From Chitinophaga eiseniae (GTDB lineage: Bacteria > Bacteroidota > Bacteroidia > Chitinophagales > Chitinophagaceae), in NCBI RefSeq assembly GCF_900167135.1, contig NZ_FUWZ01000006.1, forward strand, positions 518,523 through 582,522: a DNA stretch of 64,000 bases, in the 5' to 3' direction. The notes beneath the pieces are model-generated. The model saw only the letters and a list, made by a program, of their open reading frames with translations. It did no database searches and was not told the origin of the DNA. Below are positions 9,643-17,871 of the stretch, in pieces. A program made the position numbers and the translations under genes. Numbering within the stretch: position 1 is the stretch's first letter; every line of letters starts with the position of its first letter.

Positions 9643-10380
9643 CTAGAAATACTTTTCAAATGTAACGCCGTAGTTAAAGAGCAGGTTCTCCCTGTCGGTA
9701 CGATTCAGTTTGTTGTAGGTCATGGAAGCTGTGAGACTTAACCAGCTGCGCAGCTTCACCGACATACTGTTGATACAGCGGATCATATAGTCGTCCCCAT
9801 GTATCAGAGAATTCTGAAAATAGTTGTTGCCCTCCAGCACCACAATATTGTGGATGGTCCATTTGTATTGCACGCGAAAGGAGTTACGCACGGTACTATA
9901 TACATCCTGGATGGTATCATGCAGGAACAGGTTGCTGTTTTCAAACAGCAACCCGTCAGTGATATTGAGCAAGGCATTGGGGCGGCGTATCAGGTCATAG
10001 CCGATCCCTGCGCCGCCCTGAAAGCGGTTATTGATTTTCAGGGAATAACTTTTGTCATAGTTGGCCAGCCCCCAGTAGTAGATCTGTGCGGTATCTGTGT
10101 ACAGGTTAAAATCCACTGCTGCCGATACGTCATTATTTGTCAGCGAAGCATTGTTCTTACCATACACGTAACTGGCGCCGGCATTGAGCGTCACCCTTTT
10201 CTTGCTGACCTTAAAACCCAGGTTGTTGTTCAGCAGGTAGGAGTTGCCATCGTTGGTGCGGTTGATAGACCCGGTAGATGCATATTTGACCAGATAGTGG
10301 GTGGAATCACTAAACTGGGCAAAACCGGCGTAACCATAAAGCAGGACAACAATCAGGGCAACTATTCTCTTCATAATCAA
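9643..10380 (-). CDS. DUF481-like outer-membrane beta-barrel protein
   Basis: 245 residues with a signal peptide (about residues 1-21, ending GFAQ). The rest is alternating beta strands with repeated aromatic residues and a C-terminal phenylalanine (ending EKYF), as expected of an outer-membrane barrel. The arrangement resembles DUF481 proteins. Function unknown. The start could be the first or third codon (M-I-M-K-R); both preserve the signal peptide. Confidence 0.65.
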   Translation of the reverse strand: MIMKRIVALIVVLLYGYAGFAQFSDSTHYLVKYASTGSINRTNDGNSYLLNNNLGFKVSKKRVTLNAGASYVYGKNNASLTNNDVSAAVDFNLYTDTAQIYYWGLANYDKSYSLKINNRFQGGAGIGYDLIRRPNALLNITDGLLFENSNLFLHDTIQDVYSTVRNSFRVQYKWTIHNIVVLEGNNYFQNSLIHGDDYMIRCINSMSVKLRSWLSLTASMTYNKLNRTDRENLLFNYGVTFEKYF

Positions 10381-10448
10381 TTTCTTAATATATTAACGGT
10401 GTTATCCCGCAACAATTAACGTGCCCGAAGTTGTCGTGCCTGCCACTA

Positions 10449-12650
10449 TTACAATTCCTGTTTGAGGGCTTCTGCCCAGATGCGGTAACCCTTCTCTGTA
10501 GGATGAACAAAATCGCCGGCGATGTCTTTCAGCAGGACTCCTTCCGGTGTGAGCAGCTTCGGGCCGATATCCAGCAGGCGGATATTTTCTTTTGCTGCAA
10601 AGGCCGTCAGCAACCGGTTGATGTCATTGATGACTACCCTGCGGGGGTGGTCCGGCTGTTGCTCCCGCGGGAGGACCGCCATCAATACAATTTTAGCCTG
10701 CGGCACTTTCGAGCGGATACGGCCACAGATGGTGGCAATTCCTTCCACAATTTCCGCCGGCGTATTGGCGCGGGCGTTATTCGTCTGACTGGTATTGTTA
10801 GTTCCGATCAACAGCACTACCGTCCGCGGATGCAGGCCATCCAGTTCGCCGTGGTCCAGCCGCCATAACACGTTCTGTGTCCGGTCCCAACCGAATCCCA
10901 GGTTCAGCACCCGGCGGTTACCGAACAAAGCCGCCCAGGCTTCGGGGCCGTTGGGCTTACGGGGCTGCCCGTCGGCCGATCTTACCAGTGGGTAACCGCC
11001 GAAGAAATGGGTAATGGAATTGCCGATCATGACAATTTCCGGATCGATGGAATCTTTTATCCGCAGCACTTCGGCATGCCTTGCCCACCAATCATAACTG
11101 TCGTTTTCGAGCCTGGACACGGGGATGATGGCGGTATTGGCCGGCAGCGCAGTGTCGCGGCTACTATCTTCCATCAGCTGGGACAGTAGCGGCTCCATGG
11201 CTTTGGCCCAGGACAGGGCGCCGGCGGAACTGGGGTGCAGCCAGTCAGGCATCTGGTCCTGGCGGATCGTGCCATCCAGGTTCAGGAACACATGGTTTAC
11301 ATCGCAGTAAAATACATGCTGGTTGTCCGCTAATCCGGACACCAGTTCCGATGCCCTGTCCAGTATCATGCGGTGGGATGTGGGATTGGGACCGTCATAG
11401 CTGCCGGGGAAACAGCGGAGCAGGATGATCTTTGTGTCAGGCAGTTTTTCGCGCAGCCGTTGCACGATCGCCTTGATACCACCTGCCAGCTGGCCGGCAG
11501 TGTGGCGCACCGGGTAATTTTTTTCGTCAATATTGTTGGTCCCTATTTCCAGGATGATCACTTTGGGCGACTGCCCTTTCAGTTCACCGTGATCGATATT
11601 CCACAGGATATTCTCGGTACGATAGCCGCTGAAGCCCAGGTTCAGCGCCTTGCGGGGCGCGAAGAACTGGTTCCACACCGCCTGATAGGCCGGCTTTTCA
11701 AAATTATGCGTAATAGAGTTGCCGATCATGATCAGATCGTACTGCTGAGCGGCGGCTTCCTGCAGTTTCTGTTCATGGCGTTTGCGGTTGTCTCCTTCCG
11801 TGGGTACAGCGGCGGAGTTTACGCTGGCAGCCGTCGTGCCGGGCTTTTCAAGGAAAGCCTGCAACAGCGACGGCCATTTTGCAGCAGCGCCGGGCAGCTG
11901 TTTTTGCATGCCGAAGCCGTGGCCCCCATCAGGCAGCAGCACGTAGTGCCCTTTACCATCGTAGCCTTTCCAGACTTTACCATATTGGGTGCAGCTGCTT
12001 ACCCACTCCTGTTTATCATCCGCGGCGATGAGGGTAAAAAGCCGGGAACGCAGTACCGGCGGCGGTAACACTGCCGGATATACGGAGCCGGGGCGGGTTT
12101 CGTGGAGGTAAGCCGGGTATATCAGCATCAGGTTGTCTGGCTGCGCTGCCAGCGGCAGCTGCTGCAGTGTTCTGGCCGCCAGGTGTCCGCCGGCAGAATA
12201 TCCCATGATGCTCAGTGTTTTGGTATGGAGGCCCAGCTGGCCGGCTTTGTTGCGTAGCAACTGCCAGGCTGCCAGCGCATCGGCCAGCGCCAGGTCGCGG
12301 GTGGCAGGCCCTGCGTCGATCCGGTATTCCAGCATGGCCACATCGTAGCCGAGTTTATTGAGGAAGGCGGCTGTCATGCTGCCTTCCGACTTCACTGCCA
12401 GCACGCCGTAACCTCCGCCGGGGAACAGCAAAACGGTGCCTTTCGCCGGCTGGTGGGTGGCAGGGAACAATTGTAATAAAGGCTGTCTGACAAGGTGGAC
12501 CAGGTCATCTTTTTCAACCGGGTTACCTTTCGGAAGCGGCGTCCCTTCCAGGGATACATAACGTTGCGCCCAGGCGGTGGCAGGAAAACAGCAAAGCAGG
12601 AACACGGCGATATACCGGGTACATCCCGACAGAGAGAAAAAGTTCTTCAT
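10449..12650 (-). CDS. Secreted triple hydrolase: alpha/beta esterase fused to two SGNH hydrolases
   Basis: 733 residues with a signal peptide (about 1-28, ending AWA). Domain 1 (about 30-270) is an alpha/beta hydrolase of the acetyl-xylan-esterase type with nucleophile S152 in GYSAGG, acid near D211 and H244 in DGGHGFG. Domain 2 (about 303-490) is an SGNH/GDSL hydrolase with GNSIT (S312), GTNN and DWLHP (H472). Domain 3 (about 535-733) is a second SGNH hydrolase with GNSIT (S545), GTNN and DFVHP (H716). All three catalytic sets look intact. Together these suggest stepwise removal of acyl groups from a polysaccharide outside the cytoplasm; the actual substrate is not shown. Confidence 0.85.
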   Translation of the reverse strand: MKNFFSLSGCTRYIAVFLLCCFPATAWAQRYVSLEGTPLPKGNPVEKDDLVHLVRQPLLQLFPATHQPAKGTVLLFPGGGYGVLAVKSEGSMTAAFLNKLGYDVAMLEYRIDAGPATRDLALADALAAWQLLRNKAGQLGLHTKTLSIMGYSAGGHLAARTLQQLPLAAQPDNLMLIYPAYLHETRPGSVYPAVLPPPVLRSRLFTLIAADDKQEWVSSCTQYGKVWKGYDGKGHYVLLPDGGHGFGMQKQLPGAAAKWPSLLQAFLEKPGTTAASVNSAAVPTEGDNRKRHEQKLQEAAAQQYDLIMIGNSITHNFEKPAYQAVWNQFFAPRKALNLGFSGYRTENILWNIDHGELKGQSPKVIILEIGTNNIDEKNYPVRHTAGQLAGGIKAIVQRLREKLPDTKIILLRCFPGSYDGPNPTSHRMILDRASELVSGLADNQHVFYCDVNHVFLNLDGTIRQDQMPDWLHPSSAGALSWAKAMEPLLSQLMEDSSRDTALPANTAIIPVSRLENDSYDWWARHAEVLRIKDSIDPEIVMIGNSITHFFGGYPLVRSADGQPRKPNGPEAWAALFGNRRVLNLGFGWDRTQNVLWRLDHGELDGLHPRTVVLLIGTNNTSQTNNARANTPAEIVEGIATICGRIRSKVPQAKIVLMAVLPREQQPDHPRRVVINDINRLLTAFAAKENIRLLDIGPKLLTPEGVLLKDIAGDFVHPTEKGYRIWAEALKQEL

Positions 12651-12718
12651 ACGTTTAATTCAGCGCATACAAAGTAGAAAAAAATTTCAGTTATGTATAC
12701 AGCCGGCAACGCAGAAGA

Positions 12719-13369
12719 TCAAATGCCGGTGATCATCTTATGCTGTACAGCGGCCATCATGAGTTCCGCCACATTTTTTACGTCGAATTTCTGCAGCAGG
12801 TTACGGCGGTGGGTTTCTATGGTCAGCGGACTTACATTCAGTTCCTGGGCCATCATAGGCGTGGTTTTTCCTTGTGACACCAACTGGAGTATCTGCTTTT
12901 CCCGTTTGGTCAGCGTAGGTACCTTTTTAAATTCATGTTGCGCCGGGCGGGTAATGATCTCTTTCACTTCTTTACTGAAAGCGATCTCCCCTTTCAACGC
13001 TTCTTTCAGGCAGTTCAGCAGTTCCGTGGAAGATACATTTTTAACGAGGTAACCACTGGCGCCATTCTGTAATATCTGCAGGATGATGCTCCGTTCGGTG
13101 TGATTGCTCAATGCCAGCACAACTGTATCGGGTGACATCTTTTTGATATCCCTGCAGAGGTCCATCCCGCTGGTATCGGGGAGCATGATGTCCAGTAACA
13201 CGAGGTCTACTTTATTGTGCTGTAAAAAGTCCATAAAGTCTTTCCCCCGCGTAAAGCTACCCGCTATGGAGATTTGCGGTTCTTCCTTCAGGAGCGTTCT
13301 CAATCCTTCAATGACGATAGGATGGTCATCAACAATAGCGAGGACAATAGTGTCATTCATCAGCGGCAT
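12719..13369 (-). CDS. NarL/FixJ-family response regulator
   Basis: About 216 residues. An N-terminal receiver domain has the acidic pair in IVDDHP, phosphoacceptor aspartate in LLDIMLPD, the conserved threonine/serine position in LALSN and the lysine in YLVKN. A C-terminal LuxR-type helix-turn-helix (LTKREKQILQLVSQGK, then SPLTIETHRRNLLQKF) binds DNA. No histidine kinase gene is adjacent, so it is an orphan in this window. The ATG at 13369 is chosen over a GTG two codons upstream; a later ATG at 13360 is also possible. Confidence 0.9.
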   Translation of the reverse strand: MPLMNDTIVLAIVDDHPIVIEGLRTLLKEEPQISIAGSFTRGKDFMDFLQHNKVDLVLLDIMLPDTSGMDLCRDIKKMSPDTVVLALSNHTERSIILQILQNGASGYLVKNVSSTELLNCLKEALKGEIAFSKEVKEIITRPAQHEFKKVPTLTKREKQILQLVSQGKTTPMMAQELNVSPLTIETHRRNLLQKFDVKNVAELMMAAVQHKMITGI

Positions 13370-13428
13370 GTGCACTTCAGTTTACTGTAAAAATGCTACA
13401 ATATCCTTACATGAAGAAGGGGCCACCT

Positions 13429-13436
13429 CAAAAATA
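13429..13436 (-). promoter_or_regulatory. Possible -7 element before the response regulator
   Basis: Minus-strand TATTTTTG, an exact TAnnTTTG match about 60 bases upstream of the response-regulator start. No convincing -33 element was seen. Confidence 0.35.
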
Positions 13437-13459
13437 CCGGTAAACCAGTAGATAAAAAT

Positions 13460-13494
13460 AATAACGGCTGCCGGTAGGTCCGGCAGCCGTTATT
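13460..13494 (-). terminator. Strong terminator after the methyltransferase gene
   Basis: A perfect 15-bp stem (13460-13474 with 13480-13494, 5-base loop) is followed on the minus strand by a T-rich tail (TATTTTTATC). It lies 17 bp past the stop of the gene at 13512-14312. Confidence 0.85.
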
Positions 13495-13511
13495 GCTGAT
13501 TATCAGCCAGT

Positions 13512-14312
13512 TCAGAAACTAGCCTGTACATCATTCAGTTTCATGGTCATGGACTGTGCCGTTTGCAGGGTCCATGCGTCATATTCATCGATGGCCAGCA
13601 ATCTTTCGGCCTCCGTGATAAACCCGTGTTCCACCACCTGTGGCCCTCTCAGTTCCGCCACTTTTGACCAGATGGCCGCTTTATTGGAAAAGCCTGCCTC
13701 TGTCCTGCTGTATTTTTCGTCTGCATTAAAGGACCGTATGTTGCGATACCCGGCTTTTTCAAAGAGGGCAGGCAGATGGTCTGCTATTTCGTTGTCCATG
13801 CCGGCGTCTGTGCGCCAACGGAGGAATGCCTCATAGAAGCGCTGCATACTAGCCGGCGGGGCCGGGTCCCACTCCAGGCGGGTATGATTATAATCCAGTA
13901 CAGACACATGGCCGCCGGGCGCCAGCAACTCACGGAAGCGCAGCAGCGCCGCCAGCGGGTCGTTCAGCCATTGTAATACCCTGGCTGAAACAATCAGGTC
14001 GTATTTTCTTTCTGGTTGCCATGTGTAAAGGTTTGCGGTGATCAGTTGCAGGTGAGGTACGTCGTGTTGATCATCCAGTCCTTTGGCGATCAGGTGTTCG
14101 CTGCTATCAATACCAGTGGCGCTGCCATGCGGCCCCACGAAACCGGCGATACCGGCGGTGATGGCGCCTGTGCCACATCCTACGTCCAGTACATGCATAC
14201 CGGGTTTCAGCAACGGCACCAGTGTCGCATAACTGTTTTGTAATGTTCTGTCGTCCAGGATGATGGACGTCCCTTTTGGCATGGTGGCCCTTTCGGAGGC
14301 TTTATCCTGCAT
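13512..14312 (-). CDS. Class I SAM-dependent methyltransferase
   Basis: 266 residues with a Rossmann-type SAM-binding site: motif I HVLDVGCGTGAITAGIAG, an acidic residue ending strand 2 (TGIDSSEHL), and DLIVSARVLQWL at motif IV. It resembles UbiE/Methyltransf_25-like small-molecule methyltransferases. The acceptor cannot be told from sequence. Only 14 bp separate it from the upstream DUF4920 gene, so they probably share a transcript that ends at the strong hairpin downstream. Confidence 0.85.
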   Translation of the reverse strand: MQDKASERATMPKGTSIILDDRTLQNSYATLVPLLKPGMHVLDVGCGTGAITAGIAGFVGPHGSATGIDSSEHLIAKGLDDQHDVPHLQLITANLYTWQPERKYDLIVSARVLQWLNDPLAALLRFRELLAPGGHVSVLDYNHTRLEWDPAPPASMQRFYEAFLRWRTDAGMDNEIADHLPALFEKAGYRNIRSFNADEKYSRTEAGFSNKAAIWSKVAELRGPQVVEHGFITEAERLLAIDEYDAWTLQTAQSMTMKLNDVQASF

Positions 14313-14326
14313 ATGGCTTTTTGTTT

Positions 14327-14806
14327 TTATTCCACTACCCGTATACCACTGGCAGTGTACCTTATTTCCCTTTTGGGTTGTGTGATGGCATCGATGGCTT
14401 CCTGCGGTTTTCCCGCGTCTTTGGCATAGTGTTGCAGCTCATCTACCGACGTGGTATGCTGGTAGGCTACGCCGTCGAGCACGATGGTTTTTCCTTTAAT
14501 ATCCAGCGGAACAAAGAAAGCGTAGTTTTTCATCTTGACAAATGCCGTTGTGCTGTCGTTGACTTTCAGTTTCATCCAGCATCCTTTTTTAGGACATACG
14601 TCCAGCACCTGTGCTTTAATTTTCACCGGTAGCTCGGCGCTCTCGTTATTCAGGAGGGTCGGAAGTTTGGCGGCATCAACAGCCCCGGCAGCTGTGGCGC
14701 CGGCTCCATAAGTGGCATTGAGGGTGGCTTTACCTTTGGGGGGTTGCGCTACGGCAGCCAAACCGGCTGCCATGAACAGGGCGCACAACATTACTTTGTA
14801 CATCAT
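14327..14806 (-). CDS. DUF4920 family exported protein
   Basis: 159 residues with a signal peptide (about 1-21, ending AVAQ). The body carries the DUF4920 signature: VLDVCPKKGCWMKL with two conserved cysteines, then FVKMKNYAFFVPLD. These proteins are common in Bacteroidota and have an OB-like fold; the CPKKGCW element is suggestive of metal or redox chemistry, but the role is not established. Probably co-transcribed with the downstream methyltransferase. Confidence 0.85.
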   Translation of the reverse strand: MMYKVMLCALFMAAGLAAVAQPPKGKATLNATYGAGATAAGAVDAAKLPTLLNNESAELPVKIKAQVLDVCPKKGCWMKLKVNDSTTAFVKMKNYAFFVPLDIKGKTIVLDGVAYQHTTSVDELQHYAKDAGKPQEAIDAITQPKREIRYTASGIRVVE

Positions 14807-14929
14807 GTCAAATAGGTTTTGTACTAAGATAAGAAAGAACTATCTACTATTACAATAGACTGTTATCTGCATATCTTACAAAAACGTTAAAACTCCGGCA
14901 GGCAGTCCGGCGTTACTGTCATTATGTTG

Positions 14930-14937
14930 TACCTTTG
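14930..14937 (+). promoter_or_regulatory. Candidate -7 element upstream of the SDR gene
   Basis: TACCTTTG, an exact TAnnTTTG match on the plus strand 101 bases upstream of the SDR start codon, in the divergent region between two genes. It lacks an obvious -33 element and would imply a long leader. Confidence 0.28.
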
Positions 14938-15038
14938 GCAGGTCGAAAATACCCCGCGGGCTTGTTTACCTCCTACATACTGCTACTCTTGTTGTTGTGC
15001 TTTGTTGAGATTGTATTACTTTAAAAAAACATATTGTC

Positions 15039-15797
15039 ATGAAAAGACTGGAGAACAAAGTAGCCCTGATTACGGGCGGAGCAGGAAGCATCGGCCAGAC
15101 GACCGCAAAACTATTCATCGAAGAAGGTGCTAAAGTAATCCTCGTCGACCTCGACGAATCCTCCCTGAAAAAAATCGCCACTGAATTAGGTCCAAAGGCA
15201 GCTTATGTGGCTGCAGACGTAACGGTGGCCGCCGACGTGGAACGATATGCCACGGAGGCCGTCAACAAATTCGGAAAGATTGACATTTTCTTTAACAATG
15301 CCGGTATTGAAGGCGTGGTAAAACCCATTACAGAATTCCCGGAAGACGTATTCGACAAAGTAATGGCCGTCAACGTAAAAGGCGTGTTCCTCGGCTGCAA
15401 ATACGTACTGCCACAAATGAGCGACGGCGCCAGCATGATCATCACTTCATCTGTAGCGGGACTGCACGGGTCGGCTAACTTCATTGCCTATACGACAAGT
15501 AAACACGCGACCCTGGGCATCATGAAAACAGCCGCGCTGGAAGCAGCTCCCCGTAAGATACGGGTCAACAGCATACATCCGTCACCGGTAGACAACCGAA
15601 TGATGCGTTCTATCGAAGAAGGTTACGAACCGGGCAAAGGGGAAGATGTACAGAAACAGTTAGCGGCGGGTATTCCCCTGGGACGTTATGCCCAACCGCT
15701 GGAAATAGCCAAACTTGTCCTGTTCCTCGGGTCAGATGACAGCCAGTTTATATCCGGCGCCCAATATGTGATTGACGGTGGTTCCTCCGCGAAATAA
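15039..15797 (+). CDS. Short-chain dehydrogenase/reductase
   Basis: 252 residues, the classical SDR length. It has the nucleotide-binding TGGAGSIGQ motif, the NNAG motif (FFNNAGIEG), the catalytic serine in IITSSVAG and the YTTSK active-site Tyr-Lys pair, followed by IHPSPVDNRMM. An aspartate at the end of strand 2 (VDLDE) suggests NAD(H) preference. The substrate is not indicated. It stands alone and ends at a terminator hairpin 27 bp downstream. Confidence 0.92.
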   Translation: MKRLENKVALITGGAGSIGQTTAKLFIEEGAKVILVDLDESSLKKIATELGPKAAYVAADVTVAADVERYATEAVNKFGKIDIFFNNAGIEGVVKPITEFPEDVFDKVMAVNVKGVFLGCKYVLPQMSDGASMIITSSVAGLHGSANFIAYTTSKHATLGIMKTAALEAAPRKIRVNSIHPSPVDNRMMRSIEEGYEPGKGEDVQKQLAAGIPLGRYAQPLEIAKLVLFLGSDDSQFISGAQYVIDGGSSAK

Positions 15798-15823
15798 TCA
15801 GCGTACTAACCCGCTAAAACAAT

Positions 15824-15857
15824 GGCCTCCCTCAGACGGGGGAGGCCTCTTTTATTA
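15824..15857 (+). terminator. Terminator after the SDR gene
   Basis: An 8-bp stem (GGCCTCCC with GGGAGGCC) with an 8-base loop is followed by TCTTTTATTATT on the plus strand, just before the convergent GNAT gene. Confidence 0.8.
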
Positions 15858-15863
15858 TTGGTT

Positions 15864-16607
15864 TTATAGAGTGTGTGCGTAAGTGATCACCTCTTTCACC
15901 GGTTCAAAACCCAGCCGCGTATATATCGGCAGGCCCGCTTTGGATGCATGAAGTACGCAATACCGCTTACCATCAGCCACACATTCCTGCAACAACCGCG
16001 TGGTCATGGCCGCTGCCAGCCCCTTTCCTCTGAAATCCGGCAGCGTACCGATAAAATGCAGACCGGCATTACCTGCTTCGTCGTAAAATATCAGCCCGCA
16101 GCAGGCAGTCTGACCGTCTACCGTACCGATAAAAATCTTGATTTTGTTTTCCTGGCCGAGTAAACGGGCTACCACGGCGCCGTCTACACGATAACTAAAA
16201 GAGCCTGCGGCAATGGTGGCGAAGGTGTACGCATCCGCTCCACTGTCAGCCAGCCGGAACCGGATATGCTCCGGGCATTCCCCCGGAGGGTTTTCCCGCA
16301 GGTAGATGATCATTCCCTGCAGACTCATTTTAGGCTGCAAGCCAGCCGCCGCCAGCGGCGCCTCCAATGCTTCCGCCACAGACGCCGTAAAAGTGACCGC
16401 GTTGGGCAACAATCCCTGATGGATCTGCGCAACGATGCCGGCCAGCGCTTCCGGTTGTTCCACGTCAAATACACGCCGGGGCCAGTCAGACCCTTCAGGC
16501 ATGACGGCTTTATAGAAAGGCGCCGTAGTAAGCAGGCCTGCCCGCTCCCCTACGTACGCCCAGTGTTCAAACAGGTTTCCGATAATATGTTTTTCGTCTT
16601 GTTCCAT
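15864..16607 (-). CDS. GNAT-family N-acetyltransferase
   Basis: About 247 residues. The C-terminal half is a GNAT domain: beta-bulge strand GLHFIGTLPDFRGKGLAAAMT contains the acetyl-CoA pyrophosphate loop (RGKGLA), and the YTRLGFEPV block closes the fold. The N-terminal half is divergent, as in two-domain acetyltransferases. The acceptor is unknown. The start at 16607 is preferred over one at 16625, because an exact TAnnTTTG promoter element occupies 16625-16632. Confidence 0.88.
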   Translation of the reverse strand: MEQDEKHIIGNLFEHWAYVGERAGLLTTAPFYKAVMPEGSDWPRRVFDVEQPEALAGIVAQIHQGLLPNAVTFTASVAEALEAPLAAAGLQPKMSLQGMIIYLRENPPGECPEHIRFRLADSGADAYTFATIAAGSFSYRVDGAVVARLLGQENKIKIFIGTVDGQTACCGLIFYDEAGNAGLHFIGTLPDFRGKGLAAAMTTRLLQECVADGKRYCVLHASKAGLPIYTRLGFEPVKEVITYAHTL

Positions 16608-16624
16608 GCGTCTTGATAAGAGCA

Positions 16625-16632
16625 CAAAAATA
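16625..16632 (-). promoter_or_regulatory. -7 promoter element of the GNAT gene
   Basis: Minus-strand TATTTTTG, an exact TAnnTTTG match, 18 bases upstream of the GNAT start codon. Two 11-bp direct repeats lie just upstream (16653-16663 and 16676-16686). Confidence 0.5.
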
Positions 16633-16652
16633 ACAGTCTCACCAATGTATGT

Positions 16653-16686
16653 GGTAGTCCAGTATGAAACGGAGCGGTAGTCCAGT
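16653..16686. repeat. Pair of 11-bp direct repeats, operator-like
   Basis: GGTAGTCCAGT occurs at 16653-16663 and again at 16676-16686, 23 bp start to start, directly upstream of the GNAT promoter element. The second copy overlaps the arm of an imperfect hairpin (16666-16681 with 16691-16701). Direct repeats about two helical turns apart are typical of AraC- or MerR-like regulator sites; no regulator is shown to bind here. Confidence 0.45.
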
Positions 16687-16691
16687 TGACA

Positions 16692-17768
16692 CTACCGTTT
16701 CACCTTCACCAGCTGCATTTCGACGGTATCGCTGCCCAATATCCCCTGAAAACGCCAGGTACCTTTCTGCGCGTCTGGCCGTAATGTTCCGCTAAACGGT
16801 TCATGAACACCGGCAGGATACCGCCACCGGGCGGATAGATGACCATCCTGCGGGCGATAATCATAAGTACCGATATACCGCCTCCGCCAGTCGTTGAATT
16901 CCAGCACAAAATCATTCCCCAGGTCCATAAACACCTTTGTCAGCATACTGTCGCCTGTTGCCGGCGGCCCGCACGGAATATGATTGATTGACAGCTGCCT
17001 TACGACATACTTGCCTGTCAGTTCCGGATGATAGTTTGGATAGTCGTAGGTAGCGTTTAATACAAACGGTATCACGGCCACGCCTGCACGGAGCAACCAT
17101 TTCACCGGTGCTTTCCAGCCTGTCCCGACCGGCAGCCAGTCGCGCCGGAGGAAAAATTCCGCCAGCGGCTGGTACAACGTCATCAGCAGATACGTTACGC
17201 CCGCCATCAATATCGACGCATGCAACAACACGCCGGGCGGCATCTGGTAAAACGTATCGATGAGGATAATATTCAGCAATACCGGTACGATCATGATAAG
17301 CCCCAGCATCCGGGTACGGCGTCCCAGCAATAACAGCGCGCAGGTCATTTGCATGATCGCAATGGCCACCATATATGGATAAGACCACCCGAAATAAGCC
17401 CAGGTAAGCTCCTCCCCGCTCAACGCACTAAAGGGGATATCCAGCTGCCCCAGAGGCACGACCATCTGCAAATGATAAACTTTGTTCCAACCGAAGGTAC
17501 ACAGGTCGATAGCCAGCGTGTACAACAGGATGCCCTGTATCACCTGTAGCCAACCCTGTGACGACGCAGGGCGCCGGCGTTCCCGGTAGTTCCACACCAC
17601 CGCTGTCAACAGAAAAGCAATCAGCAATACGTACGCCAGCAATGATACCAACGGTAACGTCACCCCATGCCCAATAAATCTGGAAGTCAGTCTCCTGAAA
17701 GACGCCCCCACCACTAACCCCGTGATCAGACAAACAATCAGCTTCCGGGAAAATGCAATACGGTTCAT
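16692..17768 (-). CDS. DoxX-like membrane protein with extracytoplasmic C-terminal domain
   Basis: 358 residues. About six or seven hydrophobic segments fill the first ~240 residues; the section around QGILLYTLAIDLCTFGWNKV resembles DoxX-like integral membrane proteins. The last ~120 residues are soluble and rich in beta strands, with conserved tryptophans (WRRRYIGTY, WRYPAGVHEP). Function unknown. It lies just downstream of a membrane-anchored AraC-type regulator on the same strand with a ~100 bp gap; regulation by that protein is conceivable but unproven. Confidence 0.7.
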   Translation of the reverse strand: MNRIAFSRKLIVCLITGLVVGASFRRLTSRFIGHGVTLPLVSLLAYVLLIAFLLTAVVWNYRERRRPASSQGWLQVIQGILLYTLAIDLCTFGWNKVYHLQMVVPLGQLDIPFSALSGEELTWAYFGWSYPYMVAIAIMQMTCALLLLGRRTRMLGLIMIVPVLLNIILIDTFYQMPPGVLLHASILMAGVTYLLMTLYQPLAEFFLRRDWLPVGTGWKAPVKWLLRAGVAVIPFVLNATYDYPNYHPELTGKYVVRQLSINHIPCGPPATGDSMLTKVFMDLGNDFVLEFNDWRRRYIGTYDYRPQDGHLSARWRYPAGVHEPFSGTLRPDAQKGTWRFQGILGSDTVEMQLVKVKR

Positions 17769-17871
17769 TTTGCAACTAAATTTGATGAACCGTAATACTA
17801 GGTACTGTAAAGGATTTCAGCGCCCGAACGGATCCATCCGCACCACAAGTGCCTGGCGTTTAAGCCCTGAT

